A stretch of 64,000 bases of DNA from NCBI RefSeq assembly GCF_001424045.1, contig NZ_LMQB01000023.1, forward strand, positions 620,001-684,000, read 5' to 3'. This document shows positions 19,874 to 27,890 of this stretch, piece by piece; the first letter of the stretch is position 1; each line of letters begins with the position of its first letter. Below the pieces are notes generated by a model, which saw nothing but the letters and a program-made list of their open reading frames with translations, was not told the DNA's origin and did not search any database. The DNA comes from Rhizobium sp. Leaf371 (GTDB lineage Bacteria > Pseudomonadota > Alphaproteobacteria > Rhizobiales > Rhizobiaceae). Made by a program: the position numbers and the translations under genes.

Positions 19874-21187
19874 TCAGGCGGTCAGGCGCGACAGGATGAT
19901 CGGACGCGGGGCGGAAGCGCCGTCTTCGATCGTATAGGCGGCTATGAAAGCGGCCGTCGCCTCGTCTGCGGCAGCGTCATCGGCGGCGTGGACGTTCGCC
20001 ACGATCTGCCCCGCATCCACACGGGTTCCGAGCGGCAGGATGTCGGAAAAGCCGACGCTGTGGTCGATCGACTGGTCGGCGCGGGTGCGCCCACCCCCGA
20101 GCGCAATCACGGCCATTCCGATCGCGCGTGCGTCGCAGGTCGCGAGAACACCGGCGCGTTCGGCAACAACGGGCCGGGCAACGGGGGCGCTCACCAGATA
20201 GGCTTCCGGGCGCTCCACGAAATCCGCAGGTCCACCCAGTGCCGAAACCATGCGGCCAAAGGTGTCGAGCGCCGCGCCGCTCTCGAGCGCCCGCCGCGCC
20301 GCATCCTGGCTTTCGACCGGACCCGACGTGACGCCGGCAACGAGCAACATTTCGGAGGCGAGCGCCATCACCACCTGCTCCAGCCGCGAGCCCTGCTTTT
20401 CGCCACGCAGGAAGGCGAGGCAATTGAGGATTTCGAGCGAATTTCCGACAGCATCCGCCAGCGGCTCGCTCATGTCGGTGATCAAGGCCGTCGTGCGCAG
20501 GCCGGCGCCATTGGCGACATCGACCAGCGCGCGCGCGAGGATCTCGGCTTCGCCCTGCGAGGCCATGAACGCGCCGCTGCCGACCTTGACGTCGAGCACG
20601 AGGGAGCCGAGGCCGGCGGCCAGCTTCTTCGACAGGATGGACGCGGTGATCAGCGGCACCGAATCCACGGTCGCGGTGATGTCGCGGATGGCGTAGAGCC
20701 GGCGATCGGCCGGCGCGAGATTGGCCGTCTGCCCGATGATGGCGCAGCCGACGGTTTCCACGACATGGCGCAGGGTCTCCGGCGAGGGCGCGATATCATA
20801 GCCGGGAATGGATTCGAGCTTGTCCAGCGTGCCGCCGGTATGGCCGAGGCCGCGGCCGGAGATCATGGGCACGACGAGGCCGCAGGCTGCAAGGATCGGC
20901 GCGAGCATGAGCGAGACATTGTCGCCGACGCCGCCCGTCGAGTGCTTGTCGGCGATGGGCCGCCCGAGCGCGCGATAGTCGAGCACCGTGCCGCTGTCGC
21001 GCATGGCAAGCGTGAGCGCCACCGTTTCGGCGCTGGTCATGCCGGAGAACCATGTCGCCATGGCGAAGGCTGCCACCTGGGCGTCGGCAATGGCGCCATC
21101 GGCGATCCCGGCCACGAAGGCCGCGATGTCACCGGGATCGAGGGCGAGGCGATCGCGTTTGCGGCGGATGATCTCCTGCGGGATCAT
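19874..21187 (-). CDS. deoA: Thymidine phosphorylase
   Basis: Phosphorolyses thymidine and deoxyuridine to the base and deoxyribose-1-P, which DeoB and DeoC then process. The family signature STGGVGDNVSLMLAP and the SGRGLGHTGGTLDKLES glycine-rich stretch are present. Start ATG 21187 (MIPQEIIRRKR) gives 437 residues as expected; a TTG nine codons upstream is inside deoC. It begins four bases after the deoC stop. Last gene of the minus-strand nucleoside operon. Confidence 0.95.
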   Translation of the reverse strand: MIPQEIIRRKRDRLALDPGDIAAFVAGIADGAIADAQVAAFAMATWFSGMTSAETVALTLAMRDSGTVLDYRALGRPIADKHSTGGVGDNVSLMLAPILAACGLVVPMISGRGLGHTGGTLDKLESIPGYDIAPSPETLRHVVETVGCAIIGQTANLAPADRRLYAIRDITATVDSVPLITASILSKKLAAGLGSLVLDVKVGSGAFMASQGEAEILARALVDVANGAGLRTTALITDMSEPLADAVGNSLEILNCLAFLRGEKQGSRLEQVVMALASEMLLVAGVTSGPVESQDAARRALESGAALDTFGRMVSALGGPADFVERPEAYLVSAPVARPVVAERAGVLATCDARAIGMAVIALGGGRTRADQSIDHSVGFSDILPLGTRVDAGQIVANVHAADDAAADEATAAFIAAYTIEDGASAPRPIILSRLTA

Positions 21188-21191
21188 CGCC

Positions 21192-21968
21192 TCAATACGC
21201 CGCGGGTGCGGCAAGGGACTCGCGCCCCTCGATGACCGAGAGGATATCGGCCAGCAGACCCGACGCGCCGAAGCGGAAGGTCGAGGGCATCAGCCAGTCC
21301 GGGCCGTGAATGGTGGCGGCGAGCGTCAGATAGAGCCGGGCGTCCGCCACGGTCTTCACACCGCCGGCCGGCTTGAAGCCGACATGGCGTCCGCTTTCGC
21401 GAATGGCGGTCAGCATGATGTCGGCCGCCTCCAGCGTCGCATTGACGGCGACCTTGCCGGTGGAGGTCTTGATGAAATCGGCCCCTTCCTGGATGGCGAG
21501 GTGAGAGGCGTTGCGGATCAGCCCGCGCTCCTTCAATTCGCCGGTCTCCAGAATGGTCTTCAAGAGGACCGTCTCTCCGCAGGCCGTGCGGACGGCGCTG
21601 ATCATATCGCGCACCGCCTGCTCGTCGCCGGTCATCAGGGCGCGATAGGGAATGACGAGGTCGATCTCGTCGGCACCGTCGGCAATCGCGCCGGTGGTTT
21701 CGGCAACGACCTCCTCGATTTTCAGCTCGCCCGAGGGAAAATTGACGACGGTCGCGATGTGCACCGGGCTCGAAGGCCCGAGGATCTCGCGTGCCTGGCG
21801 CACGAAGCGCGGCCAGATGCAGATCGCGGCCACGGGACCGTGCGGCGTGCGGGCCTTGGCGCACAGCGCCTCGATCGCCTCCGGCGTGCAGTCGTCGTTG
21901 AGATCGGTCAAGTCGAGCAGGGACAGCGCAAGAGAGGCGAGCTGCCGGTTGCTGGCTTCCAGTGTCAT
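21192..21968 (-). CDS. deoC: Deoxyribose-phosphate aldolase
   Basis: Splits deoxyribose-5-P to glyceraldehyde-3-P and acetaldehyde. A class I aldolase TIM barrel with the Schiff-base lysine in FIKTSTGKVAVNAT and the late FKPAGGVKT. Start ATG 21968 (MTLEASNRQL) has AGGGAGG just upstream and gives 258 residues, normal for the family. An 86-base gap separates it from cdd. Confidence 0.95.
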   Translation of the reverse strand: MTLEASNRQLASLALSLLDLTDLNDDCTPEAIEALCAKARTPHGPVAAICIWPRFVRQAREILGPSSPVHIATVVNFPSGELKIEEVVAETTGAIADGADEIDLVIPYRALMTGDEQAVRDMISAVRTACGETVLLKTILETGELKERGLIRNASHLAIQEGADFIKTSTGKVAVNATLEAADIMLTAIRESGRHVGFKPAGGVKTVADARLYLTLAATIHGPDWLMPSTFRFGASGLLADILSVIEGRESLAAPAAY

Positions 21969-22054
21969 AGGTGCCTCCCTTGGGCGGGTTCGGTCCTGAT
22001 GCGGTAGAGGTTTTGCCGGGGTTTGGCAAAGCCAATCGCAGCCGGAGACCCAGA

Positions 22055-22447
22055 TCAGCCGATCGTATCGGTGGCGAAGGAGTGCGGCAGCAGGTCGGAG
22101 AGGACGACCGTCTTCTTCACCCCGGTCTCGTCGCAGAGATAGATCGGCGTGCCGGCTTCGGCAAATTCCGACAGGCGCTGGCGGCAGCCGCCGCAGGGCG
22201 GGCAGAGCGGCAGCTTCTCGGCGATGACGGCGACTTCCAGGATCTTTCTGGCGCCGCCCATGATCATGTGACTGATCGCCGTGGTTTCGGCACACCAGCC
22301 CTCGGGAAAGGAGAGGTTCTCGATGTTGGCGCCGGCATAGATCGTGCCGTCCTCGGCGCGGATGGCCGCCCCCACCGGGAATTTGGAATAGGGCGCGTGC
22401 GCCAGCGCCATGGCCTTGCGTGCGGCTTCGAAGAGATCGGTCGCCAT
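22055..22447 (-). CDS. cdd: Cytidine deaminase
   Basis: Deaminates cytidine and deoxycytidine. Zinc site residues lie in WCAETTAISHM and PPCGGCRQRLSEF. Start ATG 22447 (MATDLFEAAR) is preceded by AAGGAG and gives 130 residues, the compact homotetrameric type; an in-frame ATG at 22468 lies within the preceding permease gene. The four-base spacing after the permease stop shows it shares the transporter transcript. Confidence 0.94.
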   Translation of the reverse strand: MATDLFEAARKAMALAHAPYSKFPVGAAIRAEDGTIYAGANIENLSFPEGWCAETTAISHMIMGGARKILEVAVIAEKLPLCPPCGGCRQRLSEFAEAGTPIYLCDETGVKKTVVLSDLLPHSFATDTIG

Positions 22448-22451
22448 GGGA

Positions 22452-23423
22452 TCAGCGCTCCTTGACATAGGGCACCCCGCCGGCCTTGGGCGGCACGGCC
22501 TTGCCGATGAACCCGGCGAGAAGGATGACGGTGAGAATATAGGGCAGCGCCTGCATGAGCTGCACCGGGATCTGCCCGATCAGCGGCAGCGGATTGCCCT
22601 GCAGGCGGATGGCCAGCGCATCGAGGAAGCCGAAGAGCAGGCAGGCGAGCATGACGTTGAGCGGCTTCCACTTGGCAAAGATCAGCGCGGCAAGCGCGAT
22701 ATAGCCCTTGCCCGCCGTCATGCCCTTGACGAAGCCGGCGGTCATGGCAAGCGACAGGTAGGCGCCGCCGAGGCCGGCGAGAATGCCGCAGCAGATGACG
22801 GCGCGATAGCGCATCCAGACGACCGAGATGCCGGCCGTATCCACCGCGCCCGGATTTTCGCCGACGGCGCGCAGGCGCAGGCCGAACCGGGTGCGATAGA
22901 GGATCCACCAGGTGATCGGCACCATGGCGAAGGCGAGATAGGTGAGGAAGAAGTGGCCGGAGATCAGATCCGCATAGATCGGCCCGATGACCGGAACCGG
23001 GCGGATCTCGTCGGCGAAGGGGAAGGTGATGGTGCTGAAGCGCGCATCGCCCGCCAAAGCGGGCGTGCGTCCGCCCTGGCGGAACCAGGCTTCGCCAAGA
23101 ATGATGGTGGAGCCGAAGACGATGAAGTTGATGGCGACGCCCGAGACGATCTGGCTGCCGCGCTGGGTGATCGAGGCATAGCCGTGCACCAGCGACAGCA
23201 GGACCGAGATGAGGATGGCGGCAAACAGCCCGGCCCAGACCGAGCCGGTGACGGCGGCAACGGCTCCGGCGGCAAAGGCGGCACCCAGCATCTTGCCCTC
23301 AAGCCCGATGTCGAAGACGCCGGCACGCTCGGTGAAGAGCCCGCCCAGCGCTGCGAAGATCAAGGGCACGGAGACGCGGATGGTCGATTCGAGCACCGTC
23401 ACCAGCATGTGAAAGACATCCAT
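22452..23423 (-). CDS. Nucleoside ABC transporter permease (second subunit, NupQ/YufQ type)
   Basis: Integral membrane subunit of 323 residues with about nine hydrophobic segments. The N-terminal ESTIRVSVPLIFAALGGLFTE segment (the 'ERAG' loop, TERAGVFDIGLEGKML) is a hallmark of the BMP-family nucleoside transporter permeases. It follows the first permease by three bases. With that permease, the ATPase and the basic-membrane-protein binding protein it should import purine or pyrimidine nucleosides for the adjoining deo/cdd enzymes. Confidence 0.9.
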   Translation of the reverse strand: MDVFHMLVTVLESTIRVSVPLIFAALGGLFTERAGVFDIGLEGKMLGAAFAAGAVAAVTGSVWAGLFAAILISVLLSLVHGYASITQRGSQIVSGVAINFIVFGSTIILGEAWFRQGGRTPALAGDARFSTITFPFADEIRPVPVIGPIYADLISGHFFLTYLAFAMVPITWWILYRTRFGLRLRAVGENPGAVDTAGISVVWMRYRAVICCGILAGLGGAYLSLAMTAGFVKGMTAGKGYIALAALIFAKWKPLNVMLACLLFGFLDALAIRLQGNPLPLIGQIPVQLMQALPYILTVILLAGFIGKAVPPKAGGVPYVKER

Positions 23424-23426
23424 GGA

Positions 23427-24560
23427 TCAGGCTCCCTTGGCGGCGGCGGCGGCCGATCTGCTGCTGGCGACGGTGGCGAAGATGCGGCCGATCGCCGGGC
23501 GGAACATGTTTTCGAGCGCGCCGGCAAAGAGGATGACGAGGCCCTGGATGATGACGATCATGTCGCGCGAGATGGTCGGCATTTCGAAGGCGATCTCGGC
23601 GCCGCCCTGGTAGAGCATGCCGAAGAGGATGGCGGCGGGAATGATGCCGGCCGGGTGCGAGCGGCCCATGAGCGCGACCGCGATGCCGACGAAGCCGGCG
23701 CCCTGCACGAAATCGAGCTGCATGCGGAACTGCTCGCCCATGATCGGGTTCAGCGCCATCATGCCGCAGAGCCCGCCCGAAATCATCATGGCGATGACCG
23801 TGATGCGCGCATCCTTGATGCCGGCATAGCGGGCGGCCGACGGACTGTGGCCCATGACGCGCATCTCGTAGCCGAGCCGCGTGCGCCAGATCAGCAGCCA
23901 GCAGCCGAAGGCGGCCAGCAGCGCGAGGAGGAAGGAGATGTTGAACGGCGCGTTGCCGATGTCGAGACCGAAAATGCCGAGCAGCCAGTCGAGCTTCGGC
24001 AACTGCCCGCCGGCCTCGAAGGTGCGGGTCTGCGGCGCCATGGAGCCGAGCGGCTTCAGGACCCGGGTCAGGAGGTAGACCATCAGGCTCGAGGCGATGA
24101 AATTGAACATGATGGTGGTGATGACGATATGGCTGCCGCGCTTGGCCTGCAGCCAGCCGGGCAGGAAGGCCCACATGGCCCCGAAGGCGGCGGAGCCGAG
24201 GATTGCCAGTGGGAAGACGACATACCAGGGCATGAGGCGATCGAGCCAGAGGCAGACGAGCGCCACGCCGATGCCGCCAACGTAAGCTTGGCCTTCGCCA
24301 CCGATGTTGAAGAGGCCGGCATGGGAGGCGACCGCGACGGCCAGGCCCGTGAAGATGAAGGTCGTGGCATAGTAAAGCGTGAAGCCGATATATTCGCCGC
24401 GTCCGAAAGCGCCGTTGATCAGGTGATAGGCGGCCTCCAGCGGATTCTCGCCGACGAGCAGCACGACGAGGCCGGCGACGAGGAAGGCGACGACGAGATT
24501 GATGAGCGGGATGAGCCCGTATTCGGCCCAGCCGGGCAATTTGGCGTAAGGATTGCTCAC
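23427..24560 (-). CDS. Nucleoside ABC transporter permease (first subunit, NupP/YufP type)
   Basis: 377-residue polytopic membrane protein. It carries the FNIGGEGQAYVGG motif after ASHAGL, typical of BPD_transp_2 permeases in nucleoside and sugar import. Its start overlaps the ATPase stop by four bases (ATGA), showing translational coupling. It is the heterodimer partner of the permease encoded immediately after it. Confidence 0.9.
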   Translation of the reverse strand: MSNPYAKLPGWAEYGLIPLINLVVAFLVAGLVVLLVGENPLEAAYHLINGAFGRGEYIGFTLYYATTFIFTGLAVAVASHAGLFNIGGEGQAYVGGIGVALVCLWLDRLMPWYVVFPLAILGSAAFGAMWAFLPGWLQAKRGSHIVITTIMFNFIASSLMVYLLTRVLKPLGSMAPQTRTFEAGGQLPKLDWLLGIFGLDIGNAPFNISFLLALLAAFGCWLLIWRTRLGYEMRVMGHSPSAARYAGIKDARITVIAMMISGGLCGMMALNPIMGEQFRMQLDFVQGAGFVGIAVALMGRSHPAGIIPAAILFGMLYQGGAEIAFEMPTISRDMIVIIQGLVILFAGALENMFRPAIGRIFATVASSRSAAAAAKGA

Positions 24561-26104
24561 TGCGCGGCCTCCATGCCCGTTTTGGCGCGGTTTTCGACGC
24601 CGGCCATCAACAGGCCGAGATCGCCCTCGTCGGCATCCGACGTCCGCTCGCCGACCACGCGTCCGGCGAACATGACGAGGATACGGTCCGACAGAGCGCG
24701 AATCTCGTCCAGCTCCACCGAGACGAGCAGAACCGCCTTGCCCTGATCGCGCATCTCGATGATCCGTTTGTGAATGAACTCGATGGCGCCGACATCGACG
24801 CCGCGGGTGGGCTGGCCGATGATCAGCACGTCCGGATTGCGCTCCATCTCGCGGGCCAGCACGATCTTCTGCTGATTACCGCCCGAGAAGTTGGCCGTCT
24901 TCAGGCGGGGGTTCGGCGGGCGAATGTCATATTGGGCGATCTTGTCCTCGGCATCCGCGCGCATGGCGGCGATATCGAGCAGGGCACCCTTCTTGTAGGC
25001 GGGATCGCGATGGTAGCCGAGGATGGCGTTTTCGCTTTCCTCGAACTTGAGCACCAGCCCGACGTGATGGCGGTCTTCCGGCACATGGGCGAGGCCGCGG
25101 GTGCGCAGCTCCGCCGGGTCCGCAAGACCGGTGACATCGACGGTGGAGCCGTTGAGCTCGACCGTGCCGCCGGTGGCGCGGCGGATGCCGGCAATGGCTT
25201 CGAGCAGCTCGGACTGGCCGTTGCCCGCGACGCCGGCGATGCCGACGATCTCACCGGCGCGCAGATCGAAGGACACGTTATCGACCATTGTGACGCCGCG
25301 ACCATCGCGAACCGTGAGGTTGCGCACCGAAAGCTTGACGTCGCCGGGACGCGCCTCGCCCTTTTCGACCCGCAGCAGGACGCGCCGCCCGACCATCAGC
25401 TCGGCAAGCTCCTCGACGGAGGTCTTGTCCGTCTCGCGCGTCGCGACCATTTGGCCGCGCCGCATGACGGAGACCGCATCGGTGACGGCCATGATCTCGC
25501 GCAGCTTGTGGGTGATCAGGATGATCGTCTTGCCCTGGTTCTTCAGCTGTTCGAGGATGCGGAACAGGTGATCGGCTTCCGGCGGCGTCAGAACGCCGGT
25601 CGGCTCGTCGAGGATGAGGATATCGGCCTTGCGATAGAGGGCCTTGAGGATTTCCACGCGCTGCTGCAGGCCGACGGGAAGTTCCTCGATGACGGCATCG
25701 GGATTGACCTCCAGCGCGTATTCCTTCTCCAGGCGCTTCAGCTCGATGCGGGCCTTGGAGATCGAGGCGTTCAGCACCTGGCTGTCCTCGGCACCGAGCA
25801 TGACGTTTTCGAGCACGGTGAAGTTTTCGACCAGCATGAAATGCTGGTGCACCATGCCGATACCGCTGGCGATCGCCGCGTTCGGGTCCTTGATCGTCAG
25901 CACCTTGCCATCGACGAGGATCTCGCCGTGATCGGCCTGGTAGAAGCCGTAGAGGATCGACATCAGGGTCGATTTGCCGGCGCCGTTTTCGCCGATGATC
26001 CCGTGGATCGTGCCCTTGCGGACGACGAGATCGATCTGTTTGTTGGCGTGGACAGGGCCGAAGCTCTTGTCGATGCCCCGAAGCTCAATCGCGATATCGC
26101 TCAT
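24557..26104 (-). CDS. Nucleoside ABC transporter ATP-binding protein, two ATPase domains (NupO/YufO type)
   Basis: 515 residues with two fused nucleotide-binding domains. The first has an intact Walker A GENGAGKSTLMS (about 38-49) and a signature that reads VGLQQRVEILKAL in place of LSGGQ. The second has a degenerate P loop GVAGNGQSELLEA and an intact LSGGQ-like NFSGGNQQKIVLARE, the usual arrangement in sugar/nucleoside importers. Start ATG 26104 (MSDIAIELRG) fits homologues; the open frame continues upstream without similarity. First gene of the operon running to deoA. Confidence 0.92.
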   Translation of the reverse strand: MSDIAIELRGIDKSFGPVHANKQIDLVVRKGTIHGIIGENGAGKSTLMSILYGFYQADHGEILVDGKVLTIKDPNAAIASGIGMVHQHFMLVENFTVLENVMLGAEDSQVLNASISKARIELKRLEKEYALEVNPDAVIEELPVGLQQRVEILKALYRKADILILDEPTGVLTPPEADHLFRILEQLKNQGKTIILITHKLREIMAVTDAVSVMRRGQMVATRETDKTSVEELAELMVGRRVLLRVEKGEARPGDVKLSVRNLTVRDGRGVTMVDNVSFDLRAGEIVGIAGVAGNGQSELLEAIAGIRRATGGTVELNGSTVDVTGLADPAELRTRGLAHVPEDRHHVGLVLKFEESENAILGYHRDPAYKKGALLDIAAMRADAEDKIAQYDIRPPNPRLKTANFSGGNQQKIVLAREMERNPDVLIIGQPTRGVDVGAIEFIHKRIIEMRDQGKAVLLVSVELDEIRALSDRILVMFAGRVVGERTSDADEGDLGLLMAGVENRAKTGMEAAQ

Positions 26105-26336
26105 GGCAGCCGCATCCCCGTTCCCGGCACCCGTTGTCGGCAGGCCATGCCGCCGGGTGCTTGCTTGATTGTCCGACCGTCCGCTTGAGGAAAGCGGGTG
26201 GTCGAGGCTAACATCGATCATGACGATCGAAAGCGCTAAATCGGCGGATCGACCGTTTCGCGTTTGACGTTCCGCCGGGCGGACCCTCTATAACGACGGC
26301 AGACAATCCGCCAGTGACAAAGAGAGGATGACGATC

Positions 26337-26546
26337 ATGACGAGCGAAGAGACGCGGATGACGACCATTGAGGAAACGATCGCGCATCAGGCCCGCACGA
26401 TCGAGGACCTGTCGCAGCAGCTTGCCGATCAATGGAAGATCATGGAACAGGTCCGCACGAAACTCGACCGCCTGACCGAGCGGTTCCTGACGCTGGAAGA
26501 GACCTCGCTGGAGGCCCCCGCCATCACCCGACCACCGCATTACTGA
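26337..26546 (+). CDS. slyX: SlyX family protein
   Basis: Small 69-residue protein with a predicted coiled coil (IEETIAHQARTIEDLSQQLA then KIMEQVRTKLDRLTERFLTLEE) and the typical C-terminal PPHY tail. Function is unknown. The start ATG 26337 is chosen because AGAGAGG lies nine bases upstream; an in-frame ATG at 26328 abuts that motif. It sits alone on the plus strand between two minus-strand nucleoside-uptake genes. Confidence 0.85.
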   Translation: MTSEETRMTTIEETIAHQARTIEDLSQQLADQWKIMEQVRTKLDRLTERFLTLEETSLEAPAITRPPHY

Positions 26547-26617
26547 GATGCCGCGCCACGGGAAAGGCACCGCCGGCCGCAGGGGCCGACAGCGCGCTTC
26601 CCGCATCGTGGAAGATC

Positions 26618-27610
26618 TCAATAGGCGCAGGCTTCATCCGTCATGTAGTCGTGAACCTGGATCGTGCCGGCGATGATATCGGCCTTGGCCTTATCGACGG
26701 CCGTCTGCATTTCCGGGGTGATCAGCGCCTTGTTGTTGTCGTCGACGGCATAACCGACGCCGTCTTCCTTCAGGCCGAGATTGGAGATGCCAGGCTTGAA
26801 CGCGTCGTTCTTGGCGCTCGTGAAGCTGTCATAGACGGCCACGTCGACACGCTTCAGCATGGAGGTCAGGACCTTGCCGGGCTGCATGCCGTTCTGGTTC
26901 GAGTCGACGCCGATGCCGAGCTTGCCGGCATCTGCCGCCGCTTGGAGCACGCCGACACCGGTGCCGCCGGCGGCGTGGTAGACGACGTCCGAGCCCTGGT
27001 CGAACTGCGACTTGGCGATTTCACCGCCCTTGACCGGGTCGTTCCAGGCTTCCGGCGTCGTGCCGGTATAGGCTTCGAGAACCTTGACGTCGGCGCCGGT
27101 GGACTTGGCACCGCCGATATAGCCACAGGCGAACTTGTGGATCAGGGGGATATCCATGCCGCCGATGAAGGAGACGGTCTTCGACTTGGAGGCGAGGCCG
27201 GCGAGAACGCCGACGAGGTAGGACCCTTCCTGCTCCTTGAAGACGACCGACTTCACGTTCGGCTTGTCCACGACCATGTCGATGATGGCGAACTTGGTGT
27301 CGGGATATTCGGCAGCCACCTTTTCGAGCGCGGCCGCCCAGGAGAAGCCGGCCATGACGATCGGGTTGTTGCCGTCGCCGGCGAAGCGGCGGAGCGCCTG
27401 TTCGCGCTGCGCGTCGTTGGCGATTTCGAATTCGCGATAGGCAATGCCGGTTTCGGCCTTGAACTTCTCGGCGCCGTTGAAGGCGGATTCGTTGAAGGAC
27501 TTATCGAACTTGCCGCCGAGGTCGTAGATGACCGCCGGCTTGATGTCGGCAGCCAGCGCCGTGGCCGACATCATCGAGAAAGCAAGGAGACCGAGGAGGG
27601 TTTTCTTCAT
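26618..27610 (-). CDS. BMP-family nucleoside-binding lipoprotein/periplasmic protein of ABC transporter
   Basis: Solute-binding component of the nucleoside importer encoded downstream. Start ATG 27610 gives a signal peptide (MKKTLLGLLAFSMMSATALA). The mature protein has the basic-membrane-protein features YDLGGKFDKSFNESAFNGAE and FIGGMDIPLIHKFACGY. It has two cysteines (FACGY and the C-terminal EACAY) but no lipobox, so it is soluble in the periplasm. 330 residues. It is separated from the ATPase by slyX on the other strand, so it probably has its own transcript. Confidence 0.92.
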   Translation of the reverse strand: MKKTLLGLLAFSMMSATALAADIKPAVIYDLGGKFDKSFNESAFNGAEKFKAETGIAYREFEIANDAQREQALRRFAGDGNNPIVMAGFSWAAALEKVAAEYPDTKFAIIDMVVDKPNVKSVVFKEQEGSYLVGVLAGLASKSKTVSFIGGMDIPLIHKFACGYIGGAKSTGADVKVLEAYTGTTPEAWNDPVKGGEIAKSQFDQGSDVVYHAAGGTGVGVLQAAADAGKLGIGVDSNQNGMQPGKVLTSMLKRVDVAVYDSFTSAKNDAFKPGISNLGLKEDGVGYAVDDNNKALITPEMQTAVDKAKADIIAGTIQVHDYMTDEACAY

Positions 27611-27832
27611 TGTGCAGCCCTGTTTGTTACCATGTGTTTTCTGGGTCCTCCCGCACGCTTCTCTTATATCGGAAGCATGTCTGCGGAACCGGCCGCGCTT
27701 GAGGGCGGGCTTGGTTGAGGTGTATCCTTGCACGGGCTTTTAGAAAATACACCCGAAATTTTTCAACTGGTAAAAAATAGACAGAGCATAGAAATCGATG
27801 ACGGTCCCGGATGGGGCACCCGGTCGAAATCG

Positions 27833-27868
27833 CGAAAAGGCCGTCGCGTGATCCTCCGCGACGGCCTT
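27833..27868 (-). terminator. Terminator of the siderophore receptor gene
   Basis: Perfect 12-pair stem AAGGCCGTCGCG / CGCGACGGCCTT (27837-27868) with an eight-base loop; on the minus strand it is followed by TTTT. It lies 22 bases beyond the receptor stop codon. Confidence 0.85.
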
Positions 27869-27890
27869 CGATCTTTGGTGAGGCAGGATT

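Noticed and set aside
22410-24746. Long plus-strand open frame (778 codons) opposite the nucleoside permeases
   Set aside because: Antisense shadow of two clear membrane protein genes; Asp/His/Gly-rich and without any motif. The same holds for 2616-4154, 4906-7242, 8466-10739, 10785-12428 and 40796-42805.
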